Source: Spongiibacter nanhainus (GTDB lineage Bacteria; Pseudomonadota; Gammaproteobacteria; Pseudomonadales; Spongiibacteraceae). Taken from it: a stretch of DNA of 64,000 nucleotides. Shown in pieces: positions 7,213 through 17,770 of the stretch. The notes below the pieces were generated by a model that had not been told where the DNA came from, ran no database searches, and was given only the letters and a program-made list of their open reading frames with translations. The stretch lies in the NCBI RefSeq assembly GCF_016132545.1, contig NZ_CP066167.1:3093501-3157500 (forward strand), written 5' to 3'. A program made the position numbers and the translations under genes. Positions within the stretch are counted from its first letter, which is position 1; each line of letters opens with the position of its first letter.

Positions 7213-8334
7213 CTAACTGACCGCCAAATTGTCCCGATGAATGAGCTCCGGATCACCGATATAGCCCAACACTTCGGCAATATCCTTGCTGCCCACACCA
7301 GCTATTTTTTTCGCCTCGTCGGCGCTGTAATTTACCAACCCGCGAGCCACTTCTTCGCCGTCCGGTCCGATACACAGCACCAGATCGCCGCGGTTAAAAC
7401 GACCGCTGACACGGGTTACCCCCACCGCCAGCAAACTGCGCCCCTGCTGTCGCAATACCCGCACCGCGCCGGCATCCAGCTGCAAGGTACCCTGACTGCG
7501 CAACTGTCCAGCCAGCCATTTTTTGCGGGCCGCCATAGGGGCCTGATCCGCTCGCAACAGCGTTCCCAGCTCCTCACCGGCCAATAGCCGCGTCAGCACC
7601 TCATCGACTCGACCGCCAGCAATAACGGTGTCGCTGCCAGAGCGCGCCGCCAGGCGCGCCGCCCTCAGTTTGGTCAGCATGCCGCCACGACCAAGACCAC
7701 CACCGCTGCCACCCACCATGGGATCCAACTGAGTATCGGAGGCCTGAGCATCACTGATCAGCTCGGCATCGGGGTTGTGGCGGGGATCGCTGGCATACAA
7801 GCCCTGCTGGTCAGTGAGGATGATCAGCGCATCGGCATCGATCAGGTTAGCCACCAGGGCAGCCAGAGTGTCGTTATCACCAAAGCGGATTTCATCGGTT
7901 ACCACGGTGTCGTTTTCATTGACTACCGGCACCACGTTGAGCTCTAGCAGGGTCATCAGGGTACTGCGGGCATTGAGGTAGCGGTCCCGGGCAGAGATAT
8001 CATCGTGCCCCAATAGAATCTGCGCAGTCTGCAGTCCGTGCTGGCGAAAGCGGGTTTCGTAGGCGTGCACCAGCCCAACCTGCCCCACCGCCGCCGCTGC
8101 CTGCAATTGATGCAGGTCTTCGGGGCGTTGCGACCAACCCAGTCGGGTCATGCCCTCCGCCACTGCCCCGGAGGACACCAGCACCACCTCCCGGCCACTC
8201 TGCTGTAGCGCCGCCAGTTGAGCGACCCAACTATCCAGGCCCTGAGCATAAAGCCCCTTGCCATCGTCAGTGAGCAGCGCCGAACCAATCTTGACCACCA
8301 GGCGCCGGGCTGAAGTGAGTTTTTCCCGCGTCAC
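7213..8334 (-). CDS. proB: Glutamate 5-kinase
   Basis: First enzyme of proline synthesis: ATP-dependent phosphorylation of glutamate to glutamyl-5-phosphate, which ProA then reduces. The 373-residue protein has the amino-acid-kinase domain (1-260) with [10 protein letters not shown] near the N-terminus, VSSGAVAEG, the substrate block [24 protein letters not shown] and GTGGM-like GRGGMLTKL. It also carries a C-terminal PUA domain (about 275-355), as in E. coli. It starts at GTG 8334 with an AAGAGAG Shine-Dalgarno; the overlapping ATG is out of frame. It follows obgE by 62 bp on the same strand, the common gammaproteobacterial order. Feedback inhibition by proline is known for the family. Confidence 0.96.
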   Translation of the reverse strand: MTREKLTSARRLVVKIGSALLTDDGKGLYAQGLDSWVAQLAALQQSGREVVLVSSGAVAEGMTRLGWSQRPEDLHQLQAAAAVGQVGLVHAYETRFRQHGLQTAQILLGHDDISARDRYLNARSTLMTLLELNVVPVVNENDTVVTDEIRFGDNDTLAALVANLIDADALIILTDQQGLYASDPRHNPDAELISDAQASDTQLDPMVGGSGGGLGRGGMLTKLRAARLAARSGSDTVIAGGRVDEVLTRLLAGEELGTLLRADQAPMAARKKWLAGQLRSQGTLQLDAGAVRVLRQQGRSLLAVGVTRVSGRFNRGDLVLCIGPDGEEVARGLVNYSADEAKKIAGVGSKDIAEVLGYIGDPELIHRDNLAVS

Positions 8335-8396
8335 ATCACACTCTCTTGTTTAACTTGCGCTTGTTACAGCCGCCACTCCCAGCGCACCCAAGGGCA

Positions 8397-9599
<1,203 letters not shown>

Positions 9600-9677
9600 T
9601 CACTACCGCTAATGGGGAGAGCCGCGCTCTCCCTGACTGTTTCAGGGCTACTACTTTAATGTACTTACTGCAGAAAC

Positions 9678-9706
9678 AAAAAAGCCCCGTCGGCTGACGA
9701 GGCTTT
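9678..9706 (-). terminator. Terminator or attenuator after rpmA
   Basis: On the minus strand AAAGCCTCGTC and GACGGGGCTTTTTT form a hairpin with one wobble, an AGCC loop and a T6 run. It lies between rpmA and obgE, so it probably lowers the amount of obgE/proB transcript relative to the two ribosomal genes. Confidence 0.8.
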
Positions 9707-9727
9707 CGATCTCCGTGAGGCCGCGTG

Positions 9728-9985
9728 TCAGGCCGCGACAATGCTCACGAATTTACGGCCTTTTGGGCCTTTGGTTTCGAACTTAACCACGCCGTCCGAC
9801 TTGGCGAACAGAGTGTGGTCTGTGCCGCAACCGACGTTTTCACCAGCGTGGAACTTGGTGCCGCGCTGACGAACGATGATGCTGCCTGCAGTGACAACCT
9901 GGCCACCGAAGCGCTTCACACCTAAGCGTTTACTTTCCGAATCGCGCCCGTTACGGGTACTACCACCAGCTTTTTTGTGAGCCAT
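9728..9985 (-). CDS. rpmA: 50S ribosomal protein L27
   Basis: L27 sits at the peptidyl-transferase centre, its N-terminal tail reaching the P-site tRNA. The 85-residue sequence starts [19 protein letters not shown] and contains RFGGQ and [13 protein letters not shown], both diagnostic. It has no N-terminal extension of the firmicute cleaved type. It lies 30 bp after rplU and is co-transcribed with it. Confidence 0.98.
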   Translation of the reverse strand: MAHKKAGGSTRNGRDSESKRLGVKRFGGQVVTAGSIIVRQRGTKFHAGENVGCGTDHTLFAKSDGVVKFETKGPKGRKFVSIVAA

Positions 9986-10015
9986 GCGTTTCTCCTCGTG
10001 TTCTCAGGTCCGCCC

Positions 10016-10327
10016 TTAGGCGCTGATACCAGTGATTTTGACTTCAGTATACCACTGGCGATGTCCCGCCTGCTTCATGCTGTGCTTGCGACGGCGAAAC
10101 TTAACGATCTTCACTTTGTCGTGACGACCTTGTGCCACGACTTCCGCAGTAACCTTGCTGCCGTCCACGTAGGGAGCGCCAATTTTCAGATCTTCACCCG
10201 CTTTGACCAGCAGTACCTTGTCAAAGGTCACGGTCTCGCCGGTGGCGATTTCCAGTTTTTCCAGCTTGAGGGTTTCGCCCTCTTCAACACGGTGCTGCTT
10301 GCCACCGCTCTCGATCACTGCGTACAT
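10016..10327 (-). CDS. rplU: 50S ribosomal protein L21
   Basis: Large-subunit protein binding 23S rRNA domains near L20. The 103-residue sequence begins [17 protein letters not shown] and ends with [16 protein letters not shown]...TEVKITGI, the full family length. The frame stays open 54 codons further upstream, but ATG 10327 is the homologous start and has GGAG upstream. The upstream open stretch is the transcribed leader. It is first of rplU-rpmA. Confidence 0.97.
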   Translation of the reverse strand: MYAVIESGGKQHRVEEGETLKLEKLEIATGETVTFDKVLLVKAGEDLKIGAPYVDGSKVTAEVVAQGRHDKVKIVKFRRRKHSMKQAGHRQWYTEVKITGISA

Positions 10328-10472
10328 AAGCAAATTCTCCAAAAGCCTGCTTGCGCTGTTTGAGTAGATTGGCCGCCTCACCGGGGAACCGAGCCCCAAG
10401 GCGGAACAAGTCCAGGCACTGATCGCCGCGCGTAGCGCTGCAATGCAGTTTCGGTACATTCCTAAAATAAGG
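10328..10472 (-). promoter_or_regulatory. Long structured 5' leader of rplU
   Basis: About 145 nt lie between the predicted transcription start and the rplU ATG, long for a bacterial leader. It contains a GGGG/CCCC hairpin flanked by GCC/GGC pairing (around 10370-10400) and other inverted repeats. A ribosomal-protein autoregulatory leader is plausible but is inference. Confidence 0.4.
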
Positions 10473-10478
10473 GCGCGA

Positions 10479-10507
10479 AGTATACGCACAACAGCGCCAC
10501 ATCACAA
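10479..10507 (-). promoter_or_regulatory. rplU-rpmA promoter
   Basis: Minus strand TTGTGA (10502-10507), 17-bp spacer, TATACT (10479-10484), followed by a GC-rich discriminator (TCGCGCCC). A near-consensus sigma70 promoter with the discriminator type seen at growth-rate-controlled genes. Confidence 0.75.
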
Positions 10508-10536
10508 GCCCTGAGAGAGGCCGCGAATGCCTGTTC

Positions 10537-10565
10537 TTGACAGCCCGTAGTGGGCCCCATAGGAT
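10537..10565 (+). promoter_or_regulatory. ispB promoter
   Basis: Consensus TTGACA (10537-10542), 17-bp spacer, TAGGAT (10560-10565), about 34 bp before the ispB ATG. It is back to back with the rplU promoter; the two -35 boxes are 29 bp apart. Confidence 0.7.
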
Positions 10566-10598
10566 GCTGCCGATTCCACCAGATGTACCCTCGCAAAC

Positions 10599-11558
10599 AT
10601 GCATCAGATTCGACAGGTCGTGGACAGCGAATTTGCCGCCGTCAACGACTTCATTATTGAGCAACTCCATTCCAACGTGCCCCTGGTGGAAAACATCGGG
10701 CACTACATTGTCGATGCTGGCGGAAAACGTCTGCGCCCGTTATTGACCCTGCTCTGCGCCGGCGCCACCGGCAATATTGGTCACGATTCAGTTCGACTGG
10801 CCGCGGTGATTGAATTTATCCACACTGCAACCCTGCTGCACGATGACGTGGTGGACCTGTCGGAACTGCGGCGCGGCCGCCCCACCGCCAACGCCAACTG
10901 GGGCAATGCCCCCAGCGTACTGGTGGGGGACTTCCTCTACTCCCGGGCCTTCCAGATATTGGTGGGCATCGGCAGCATGCCGCTGATGGATCTGCTGTCC
11001 CACACCACCAACACCGTGGCAGAAGGGGAAGTTCTCCAACTTACCCGGGTTGGCGACAGCGCCACCAGCGAAGAAGATTACTTCGATGTGATTCGCGGCA
11101 AAACCGCCGTGCTATTCGCCGCCGCCTGTAGCGGTGCCGCCATCATTAACAGCGCCGCAAGCCACCGCGAGACACTGCACCAATACGGTCTCAACCTGGG
11201 CATCGCCTTTCAATTGGTGGACGACATTCTCGACTACCAGGGCAACCCCGAGGAGACCGGCAAGAACGTCGGCGACGATCTGGCTGAGGGCAAGCCCACC
11301 CTGCCGCTGATCTATGCGCTCCAGCATGCCAAGCCTGAACAGCAGCAGCAAATTCGGCAGGCCATCGAACAGCGTTCCGCCGAGCACCTGACAGAGATCC
11401 TTCACACCGTGCAATCCTGTGGCGCACTGGAGTACTGCCAACGCCAAGCCGAGTATTTCTCTAACGCGGCAGCCGAGTCACTCAACACACTGCCGGCGTC
11501 CGCCTACCGGGACGCTCTGGTGTCATTAACCACCCTCGCCCTTCAGCGGCGCAGCTAG
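10599..11558 (+). CDS. ispB: Octaprenyl (polyprenyl) diphosphate synthase
   Basis: Trans-prenyltransferase that elongates farnesyl diphosphate with isopentenyl diphosphate to make the ubiquinone side chain. The 319-residue protein has the first Asp-rich motif DDVVD (82-86) followed by RRGRPTAN, and the second DDILD (208-212) in FQLVDDILDY, plus GGKRLRP (41-47) at the N-terminus. These are the allylic and homoallylic diphosphate/Mg sites. The small residues before the first motif fit a long-chain product, but C8 versus C9 cannot be read reliably. The divergent pairing with rplU-rpmA is the standard gammaproteobacterial arrangement. Confidence 0.95.
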   Translation: MHQIRQVVDSEFAAVNDFIIEQLHSNVPLVENIGHYIVDAGGKRLRPLLTLLCAGATGNIGHDSVRLAAVIEFIHTATLLHDDVVDLSELRRGRPTANANWGNAPSVLVGDFLYSRAFQILVGIGSMPLMDLLSHTTNTVAEGEVLQLTRVGDSATSEEDYFDVIRGKTAVLFAAACSGAAIINSAASHRETLHQYGLNLGIAFQLVDDILDYQGNPEETGKNVGDDLAEGKPTLPLIYALQHAKPEQQQQIRQAIEQRSAEHLTEILHTVQSCGALEYCQRQAEYFSNAAAESLNTLPASAYRDALVSLTTLALQRRS

Positions 11559-11689
11559 ATCGCGGCGCGCTACCCCGCCCGTTTTCATCAGAACGGAACG
11601 GTTTTTGCGTTACACTTTCCAAAGCCTTTGGGCCGGATGTCAGCCCCACCGGCGTGGAATAACGTGTAACACCGCAAGGACCCAGGATC

Positions 11690-13309
11690 GTGCCCCAACT
11701 CGACGGATCAGTTTTCGACCAGCTTCACAGTCTTGCCCAGTCAAGCCGCAACCAGTCCCTGGCTGGGCGCTTTGCCGACGACCCCGAGCGCGCCGCGCGC
11801 TACAGCGCTCAGGTAGGCCCTCTGTATGTCGACTACGCCAAGCACCACCTCGACCCCACAATACTGTCGACTCTGCTGACACTGGCAGAGCAAGCGGAGC
11901 TCCCGGCGCGGTTTGCTGACATGGCGACCGGTGCGCTTCTCAACAACACCGAGGAGCGGCCAGTCAACTACCCCCAGCTGCGCCGACAGGGCGCAGAGGG
12001 TGACGGCAATGGCGATATTGGCGCCATGTTCGGCACCATGGAGCGGCTGGTAACCGCTGTGCGTACCGCCCAGTGGCGCGGTCCCAGCGGCAAGCCCTAT
12101 CGCCATGTGGTGAATATCGGTATCGGCGGCTCCGACTTTGGACCTCGCCTGCTTTGCGACGCCCTGCCTACCTCAGCCACTGGCGGCGACCTCACCAGCC
12201 ATTTTGTCGCCAATATCGACCCAGATTGCATAGAGCGGGTTTTATCTGAGCTGCCGTTGGACCAGACGCTGTTTATTGTGGCGTCGAAATCCTTTTCTAC
12301 TCAGGAGACCCAGTACAACGCCCAGCACGCCATGGCCGCGCTAAAGCAATTACGCGGCACTGATTCGGTAGCCGATCAATTTATCGCCGTCACCGCCAAG
12401 CCCAGCGCGGCGGCGGCACTGGGGATTCCAGAGGCTCAGATAGTCGCTGTACCAGACTGGGTCGGCGGGCGCTTTTCACTGTGGTCAGGCTTTGGCATTG
12501 CCATTGCGCTGAGCAAAGGCATGGCGGTGTTTCGCCAAGTGCTGCAGGGCGGCGCCCTGGTGGACGATCACGTCGCCTCAACCCCCTTGAAAGACAACAT
12601 TCCCGCCCTGCTGGGGCTGCTGGACGTGTGGTATCGCAACGGCTGGGATTGCAGCTCTCAGGTTGTGCTGCCCTACAGCCACCGGCTGGCACTGCTGCCC
12701 ACCTACCTACAGCAACTGTTTATGGAAAGCGCCGGCAAATCGGTGGCCGCCGATGGCACTCCGCTGGCGGTGGCCAGCGGCAACGTACTGTGGGGGAGCG
12801 AGGGCACCAACGGCCAGCACTCCTTTCACCAGCTGCTGCACCAGGGCAGCGATATGATTCCCGCCGACTTTATCGCTTCGGTGACGCCACCAGCAGGGGG
12901 CGAGGCCGGACACGCGGCGCTGCTGGCCAACTGCTTTGCACAAAGCCTGGTATTGATGGAAGGACAGGACCCCAGTGCGCTTGCCGAAAAACTTTGCGAC
13001 GAGGGCCTGGAGCCCGAGGCCGCCATGCAGCTTGCCCGGCACAAGGCCATGCCGGGCAATCGCCCCAGCACCACCATTTTGCTGGAAAATCAGGGGCCCC
13101 AAGCACTGGGGGCCCTGATTGCTCTCTACGAGTACAGGCTGCTTACTGCCAGCTTTATCTGGGGACTGAATCCCTTCGACCAGTGGGGCGTTGAGCTGGG
13201 CAAGCAGGTGGGCAAGCAGTTATTGTCTGCCATCGACAGTGGCGATCTGCCCCAGAATCTGGACAGCTCGACGCGAAACTTGATGGAAAAAATGAAAGCC
13301 GGGCGCTGA
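11690..13309 (+). CDS. pgi: Glucose-6-phosphate isomerase
   Basis: Interconverts glucose-6-phosphate and fructose-6-phosphate in glycolysis/gluconeogenesis and supplies hexose phosphate for surface sugars. The 539-residue protein carries GIGGSDFGPRLL, the phosphate-binding SKSFSTQET, the catalytic EGTNGQHSFHQLLHQG block with its Glu and His, and the C-terminal NPFDQWGVELGK with the catalytic Lys. Length is close to the E. coli enzyme. It starts at GTG 11690 with AAGGA about 10 nt upstream. It converges on the phosphomannomutase gene. Confidence 0.96.
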   Translation: MPQLDGSVFDQLHSLAQSSRNQSLAGRFADDPERAARYSAQVGPLYVDYAKHHLDPTILSTLLTLAEQAELPARFADMATGALLNNTEERPVNYPQLRRQGAEGDGNGDIGAMFGTMERLVTAVRTAQWRGPSGKPYRHVVNIGIGGSDFGPRLLCDALPTSATGGDLTSHFVANIDPDCIERVLSELPLDQTLFIVASKSFSTQETQYNAQHAMAALKQLRGTDSVADQFIAVTAKPSAAAALGIPEAQIVAVPDWVGGRFSLWSGFGIAIALSKGMAVFRQVLQGGALVDDHVASTPLKDNIPALLGLLDVWYRNGWDCSSQVVLPYSHRLALLPTYLQQLFMESAGKSVAADGTPLAVASGNVLWGSEGTNGQHSFHQLLHQGSDMIPADFIASVTPPAGGEAGHAALLANCFAQSLVLMEGQDPSALAEKLCDEGLEPEAAMQLARHKAMPGNRPSTTILLENQGPQALGALIALYEYRLLTASFIWGLNPFDQWGVELGKQVGKQLLSAIDSGDLPQNLDSSTRNLMEKMKAGR

Positions 13310-13323
13310 GGCTAGCGCCCGGC
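13298..13323. terminator. Hairpin at the pgi / phosphomannomutase convergence
   Basis: Perfect 9-bp GC-rich inverted repeat (13298-13306 and 13315-13323) with an 8-nt loop that contains the pgi stop codon. No T-run follows on either strand, so it may act as a bidirectional pause or 3' stabiliser rather than a classic intrinsic terminator. Confidence 0.5.
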
Positions 13324-13331
13324 AGAAGGAC

Positions 13332-14675
13332 TTAGAGCTGGGCTAACAGCTCTTCTGTTTTGCTCTGCATCAGCGCTGAGTCACCGGCACTCTCAACGTT
13401 GAGTCGCACCACTGGCTCAGTGTTAGACATCCGCACATTAAAACGCCAGCCATCGAAGCTCATACTCAAACCATCGGTATGATCCACGGACTGGGCGGCG
13501 TCGGCGTAGCGAGCCTCGATAGCCGCCAGGGTTGCCGCCGCGTCTTCCACTTCGCGGTTGATTTCACCGCTACAGGGGTACTCGGCCTGACGCTCTTCCA
13601 CCAGCGATGCCAGACTGGCCGACTTCACTGACATTAACTGGGTCACCAGCAGCCAGGGAATCATGCCACTGTCGCAGTAGGCAAAATCACGGAAGTAATG
13701 GTGAGCGCTCATCTCGCCGCCGTAGACCGCGTTTTCCAGGCGCATCCGCTCCTTGATAAAGGCGTGCCCGGTTTTACTCTGGATCGCCTTGCCGCCGTTG
13801 GCCTCGGCGATAGCAATCGTGTTCCAGGTCAGCCGCGGATCGTGAACGATTTTCTCACCGGGGGATTGCAGCAGAAAGGTTTCCGCCAGCAGCCCCACCA
13901 CGTAGTAGCCCTCGATAAAATTGCCCTGATGATCAAAGAAGAAACAGCGGTCGAAATCGCCGTCCCAGGCAATCCCCAGATCGGCACCACTGCTTTTGAT
14001 AGCATCGATGGTGGGCTGACGATTCTCGGTTAGCAGCGGGTTAGGCACCCCATTGGGGAAGTTACCATCGGACTCGTGATGAACTTTAATAAATTCAAAA
14101 GGCAGGTGGGGCTCCAGTAAATCCACAACCCGACCGGCACCGCCATTACCGGCATTCACAACGATTTTGAGGGGCGACAGGCTGGCAACATCGATATAGG
14201 ACAGCAGATGCTGCACATAGGCGTCGGCACAATCCAGCGGCTGCAGGCCGCCCCGCTCCCCCACCGGGGGGAAGTCGTTTTTCTCGGCCAAGGCTTTTAT
14301 GTCCAACAGGCCGGTGTCGCCACTGATGGGTTTGGACTCTTCCCGGACAAACTTCATGCCGTTGTAGTCTTTGGGATTGTGGCTGGCGGTGACCGCGATG
14401 CCGCCGTCCATCTTGGCGTGTGAGGTGGCAAAATAGATCTCTTCCGTACCACACAGCCCAATGTCATAGACATCCACGCCGGCATCCATCAAGCCGTTGC
14501 TGAGCGCCCCCTTGATGGCCTCGCTACTGAGGCGGATATCATGGCCCACCACCACTTTCTTAGGCTTGATCACTTCGGCATAGGCGCGACCAATGCGATA
14601 GGCGATGTCTTCATTCAGCTGATCGGGGATGCGACCGCGGACATCGTAGGCCTTAAAACAGGTCAAAGATTCCAC
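13332..14675 (-). CDS. Phosphomannomutase/phosphoglucomutase (ManB/CpsG/AlgC type)
   Basis: Alpha-D-phosphohexomutase interconverting hexose-6-phosphate and hexose-1-phosphate for nucleotide-sugar synthesis. The 447-residue protein has the phospho-serine loop [11 protein letters not shown] (96-106, Ser98), the Mg-binding DGDFDR, the sugar-recognition [10 protein letters not shown] and the C-terminal phosphate loop [18 protein letters not shown] is typical of enzymes acting on both mannose and glucose. It starts at GTG 14675, two bases after the galU stop, with its Shine-Dalgarno (GAGGAA) inside galU. With galU it forms a two-gene unit making UDP-glucose precursors for LPS or exopolysaccharide. 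Symbol left open because manB, cpsG and algC are all used. Confidence 0.92.
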   Translation of the reverse strand: MESLTCFKAYDVRGRIPDQLNEDIAYRIGRAYAEVIKPKKVVVGHDIRLSSEAIKGALSNGLMDAGVDVYDIGLCGTEEIYFATSHAKMDGGIAVTASHNPKDYNGMKFVREESKPISGDTGLLDIKALAEKNDFPPVGERGGLQPLDCADAYVQHLLSYIDVASLSPLKIVVNAGNGGAGRVVDLLEPHLPFEFIKVHHESDGNFPNGVPNPLLTENRQPTIDAIKSSGADLGIAWDGDFDRCFFFDHQGNFIEGYYVVGLLAETFLLQSPGEKIVHDPRLTWNTIAIAEANGGKAIQSKTGHAFIKERMRLENAVYGGEMSAHHYFRDFAYCDSGMIPWLLVTQLMSVKSASLASLVEERQAEYPCSGEINREVEDAAATLAAIEARYADAAQSVDHTDGLSMSFDGWRFNVRMSNTEPVVRLNVESAGDSALMQSKTEELLAQL

Positions 14676-14677
14676 GG

Positions 14678-15508
14678 TTATTCCTCGCTGTAGATGTGCT
14701 CGTAGACGTAATTAGTGGCCTCGATAAAGCCAGGCACGCTACCACAGTCAAAACGTTTGCCACGGAATTTGTAGGCCAGTACACAACCGTTCTGGGCCTG
14801 GGTCATCAACGCATCGGTAAGCTGAATCTCTCCATTTTTCCCCGGTGGGGTATCACGGATAATGTCAAAGATATCCGGCGTCAGAATATAGCGACCGATA
14901 ACCGCAAGATTACTGGGTGCGTCCTCGGGCTTGGGTTTTTCAACCATATTGGAAACCCGATACAAACCGTTACCCATATCCTCGCCGGCAATCACACCGT
15001 ACTTTTCAATTTGGTCGGCGGGTACTTCCATGGTGGCGACAATACTGCAGCGAAACTGGTTATAGAGTTTCACCATCTGCGCCATCACGCCCTCATCACC
15101 TTTGTTTAAGCACAGGTCATCAGAGAGAATAACGCCGAAGGCCTCATTGCCAATCAGGCACTCGCCGGTCAGGATAGCGTGGCCCAGCCCCTTCATTTCC
15201 CGCTGACGGGTCATCATAAAGGTGCCTTTATCGAGAACCTCGCGGATGCTGGATAGGTACTTTTCCTTGCCAGTACCGGCAATCTGGTGCTCCAGCTCAT
15301 AGCTAATATCGAAATGGTCAGCTATCGATCGCTTGCCGCGACCAGTGACAAAGGCCACCTCTTTCAGCCCAGCCTCAATGGACTCCTCCACGCCGTATTG
15401 CACCAGTGGCTTGTTCACCAGCGGTAGCATCTCTTTTGGCATGGATTTAGTTGCGGGAAGAAATCGAGTGCCGTAACCGGCGACGGGAAACAAACATTTT
15501 TTAATCAT
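14678..15508 (-). CDS. galU: UTP-glucose-1-phosphate uridylyltransferase
   Basis: Makes UDP-glucose from glucose-1-phosphate and UTP, the donor for LPS core and other glycans. The 276-residue enzyme begins with the nucleotidyltransferase signature [20 protein letters not shown] (7-26), has [15 protein letters not shown] and VILSDDLCL for Mg and nucleotide binding, and [21 protein letters not shown]. These distinguish GalU from RmlA or GlmU. It starts at ATG 15508 with AAGGAAA as Shine-Dalgarno. It is upstream of and nearly fused to the phosphomannomutase gene. Confidence 0.96.
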   Translation of the reverse strand: MIKKCLFPVAGYGTRFLPATKSMPKEMLPLVNKPLVQYGVEESIEAGLKEVAFVTGRGKRSIADHFDISYELEHQIAGTGKEKYLSSIREVLDKGTFMMTRQREMKGLGHAILTGECLIGNEAFGVILSDDLCLNKGDEGVMAQMVKLYNQFRCSIVATMEVPADQIEKYGVIAGEDMGNGLYRVSNMVEKPKPEDAPSNLAVIGRYILTPDIFDIIRDTPPGKNGEIQLTDALMTQAQNGCVLAYKFRGKRFDCGSVPGFIEATNYVYEHIYSEE

Positions 15509-15538
15509 AGCTTTCCTTATAGTTGCCCCTAGCAGGGC

Positions 15539-15567
15539 ATATCACTCCAGCGGCGATGGCCGACAAC
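15539..15567 (-). promoter_or_regulatory. Candidate galU promoter
   Basis: Minus strand TTGTCG (15562-15567), 17-bp spacer, GATATG (15539-15544), about 30 bp before the galU ATG. Only a moderate match. Confidence 0.35.
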
Positions 15568-15798
15568 ATACATGTGACCGGGAGCTGGATTGTCCCAGTC
15601 AGGCCCTGCCTAGGCAATACATCCTCGCGCATCGGGGCGAGACCTGCCTGTGGTATAGCGAATCCCTATGACCATCATATTACGGCCCAGTTTCGCTGGG
15701 GCAAGTCACCTTGCCAGCAGTGCCTGTCGCGGCGTTCAAAGTTGATAGAGCAAACATCAGGCCAATGTTGACATTTTTGTGTGACTCGCCTTTTGCTG

Positions 15799-15807
15799 TG
15801 CTAACAT
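15799..15807 (+). promoter_or_regulatory. Candidate extended -10 for fabA
   Basis: TGC followed by TAACAT forms an extended -10 element 35 bp before the fabA ATG. No strong -35 is present at 17 bp; a perfect TTGACA at 15768 is too far away to pair with it. Confidence 0.35.
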
Positions 15808-15842
15808 GCGCCCTACTTTCCACCCCGGACAATGGTCTCAGG

Positions 15843-16364
15843 ATGTCTGTTAACGAGAAGAATAGTTTTAGCAAACAAGAGCTTATAGATTGCGGCCACG
15901 GTCGCTTGTTCAGCGGCGGCAACCCGCGACTGCCAGTGGACAACATGTTGATGGTAGACCGCGTTACCCATATCAGCAGTGAAGGTGGCACCCACGGCAA
16001 GGGCCAGCTGGTCGCCGAGCTGGATATCCACCCCGACCTGTGGTTTTTCGACTGCCACTTTGTCGACGACCCGGTCATGCCGGGCTGCCTGGGCCTTGAC
16101 GCCATGTGGCAACTGATGGGTTTTTTCCTTGGCTGGCGCGGCAACGGCGGCAAGGGCCGAGCACTGGGCGCCGGGGAAATCAAGTTCACTGGACAGATTC
16201 TGCCGGACAGCAAACTGGTCACCTACACCCTGAACTTCAAACGTTTGATCGAGCGCAAGCTAATCATGGGTATCGCTGACGGTGAGGTCTCGGTTAATGG
16301 TAAGGTGATCTATACCGCCAAGGATTTGCGTGTCGGGCTGTTTAACGACACCGACAGCTTTTAG
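15843..16364 (+). CDS. fabA: 3-hydroxydecanoyl-ACP dehydratase/isomerase
   Basis: Dehydrates 3-hydroxyacyl-ACP and isomerises trans-2- to cis-3-decenoyl-ACP, the branch point to unsaturated fatty acids. The 173-residue single hot-dog protein has the catalytic His in [12 protein letters not shown] and the catalytic Asp in [11 protein letters not shown], exactly as in the E. coli enzyme. The frame is open for 44 codons upstream, but ATG 15843 (MSVNEKNSF) is the homologous start. It is followed 90 bp later by fabB on the same strand. Confidence 0.97.
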   Translation: MSVNEKNSFSKQELIDCGHGRLFSGGNPRLPVDNMLMVDRVTHISSEGGTHGKGQLVAELDIHPDLWFFDCHFVDDPVMPGCLGLDAMWQLMGFFLGWRGNGGKGRALGAGEIKFTGQILPDSKLVTYTLNFKRLIERKLIMGIADGEVSVNGKVIYTAKDLRVGLFNDTDSF

Positions 16365-16454
16365 TAAAGCTGCAGCTGTAGCGACAGATAAGCTATAAAG
16401 ATAGATAGCTAAGCAACGGACAAGCACACACTACCTATTTGTGAGAGGTATTTC

Positions 16455-17675
16455 ATGAGACGTGTAGTCATTACCGGCATGGGCGTCGTGTCGAGCATTG
16501 GCAACAACCTGAGTGCCGCACTGGCATCACTGGAGAACGGCACTTCAGGTATTACTGCCAACGACACCTACAAGGAGATGGGGTTTCGCAGTCAGGTTTC
16601 TGGCTCTATTAAAGACCTGGACCTCAAGGAACACATCGATCGTAAACAGCTGCGCTTCATGGGCGATGCCGCGGCCTACGCCTACATTGCCATGCAGGAA
16701 GCGTTGACTGACTCCGGCCTGGAAGCCAGCGACCTGGACAACCCCCGCACCGGCATTATCGCCGGCTCCGGCGGTGCTTCGTCGGCCAATCTAGTGGAAG
16801 CCGCCGACGTACTCCGCGAACGCGGCGTCAAGCGGGTGGGCCCCTACCGGGTGACCCAGACCATGGGCAGCACCGTGTCGGCTTGCCTGGCGACACCCTT
16901 TAAGATCAAGGGCATCAACTACTCCATCTCCTCGGCCTGCGCTACCAGCGCCCACTGCATTGGCAATGCTGCTGAACTGATTCAGCTGGGCAAGCAGGAT
17001 GTGATCTTTGCCGGTGGCGGCGAGGAGGAGCACTGGACGCTGAGCTCACTGTTCGACGCGATGGGCGCACTGTCCACCAAGTACAACGATACCCCCGACA
17101 AGGCCTCCCGGCCCTACGACGCCGACCGTGACGGCTTTGTTATCGCCGGCGGCGCGGGCATGGTGGTAATGGAAGAGCTGGAGCACGCCAAGGCCCGGGG
17201 CGCAAAAATTTATGGCGAACTGGTGGGTTACGGCGCCACCTCTGATGGTTACGACATGGTAGCGCCCAGCGGTGAAGGTGCCGCGCGCTGTATGCACCTG
17301 GCTCTGCAGGATATCGACGGCGGAGTGGATTACATCAACTCCCACGGCACCTCGACGCCAGCGGGGGATATGCAGGAGCTGAAAGCCATTAAACAGGCCT
17401 ATGGCGACCAGCCGATGCCGATGATCGGCTCCACCAAGTCTTTGGCGGGCCACTCTCTGGGCGCCACCGGTGTGCAGGAAGCGATCTTCTCGCTGCTGAT
17501 GATGCAAAACAACTTCGTTGCCGCATCAGCCAACATCGACAAACTCGACGACGAAGCTGAGGGCATCCCCATTCTCACCGAAAAGAAAACCGGGGTGACC
17601 TTGAACACCATTATGTCTAACAGCTTTGGCTTTGGTGGCACCAACGCCAGCCTAGTGTTTAAACGCTACGAGTAA
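16455..17675 (+). CDS. fabB: 3-oxoacyl-ACP synthase I (KAS I)
   Basis: Condensing enzyme that elongates the cis-3-decenoyl-ACP made by FabA and is required for unsaturated fatty acids. The 406-residue thiolase-fold protein has the nucleophile Cys162 in [11 protein letters not shown], and the two catalytic His in [11 protein letters not shown] and [11 protein letters not shown], giving the Cys-His-His triad of decarboxylating synthases. C-terminal [14 protein letters not shown] is diagnostic. GAGAGG precedes the ATG. The fabA-fabB pairing supports FabB rather than FabF. Confidence 0.97.
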   Translation: MRRVVITGMGVVSSIGNNLSAALASLENGTSGITANDTYKEMGFRSQVSGSIKDLDLKEHIDRKQLRFMGDAAAYAYIAMQEALTDSGLEASDLDNPRTGIIAGSGGASSANLVEAADVLRERGVKRVGPYRVTQTMGSTVSACLATPFKIKGINYSISSACATSAHCIGNAAELIQLGKQDVIFAGGGEEEHWTLSSLFDAMGALSTKYNDTPDKASRPYDADRDGFVIAGGAGMVVMEELEHAKARGAKIYGELVGYGATSDGYDMVAPSGEGAARCMHLALQDIDGGVDYINSHGTSTPAGDMQELKAIKQAYGDQPMPMIGSTKSLAGHSLGATGVQEAIFSLLMMQNNFVAASANIDKLDDEAEGIPILTEKKTGVTLNTIMSNSFGFGGTNASLVFKRYE

Positions 17676-17682
17676 GCCTCGA

Positions 17683-17709
17683 TCAGCGGCCGCTGCCGGC
17701 GGTCGCTGA
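17683..17709. terminator. Hairpin between convergent fabB and moeA
   Basis: An 11-bp inverted repeat with one wobble (17683-17693 and 17699-17709) and a 5-nt loop, rich in GC. No T-run follows on either strand, so its terminator role is probable only from position. Confidence 0.45.
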
Positions 17710-17770
17710 CTTCCCCCCTCTCTTCTGCCTTCGTTATTTTTTATCCGTCAGCTAGTGGGCCGTCGCACCC

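Larger units (their letters stand above)
15509..15842. other. Divergent intergenic region galU / fabA, no gene seen
   Basis: This 334-bp gap holds the galU promoter candidate on one side and the fabA promoter candidate on the other. A hairpin (GGCAAG/CTTGCC with a TCAC loop, about 15700-15716) lies in the middle. I see no convincing open frame, tRNA or known operator; no FabR-type palindrome could be recognised by eye. Confidence 0.5.

Noticed and set aside
12481..13194. 237-codon open frame inside pgi in another frame
   Set aside because: Arg/Gly-rich low-complexity product lying wholly within pgi; a frame shadow.
15768..15796. TTGACA upstream of fabA as a promoter -35
   Set aside because: The hexamers 16-18 bp downstream (TTTTGC region) are poor -10 matches; the better -10 is 28 bp away.
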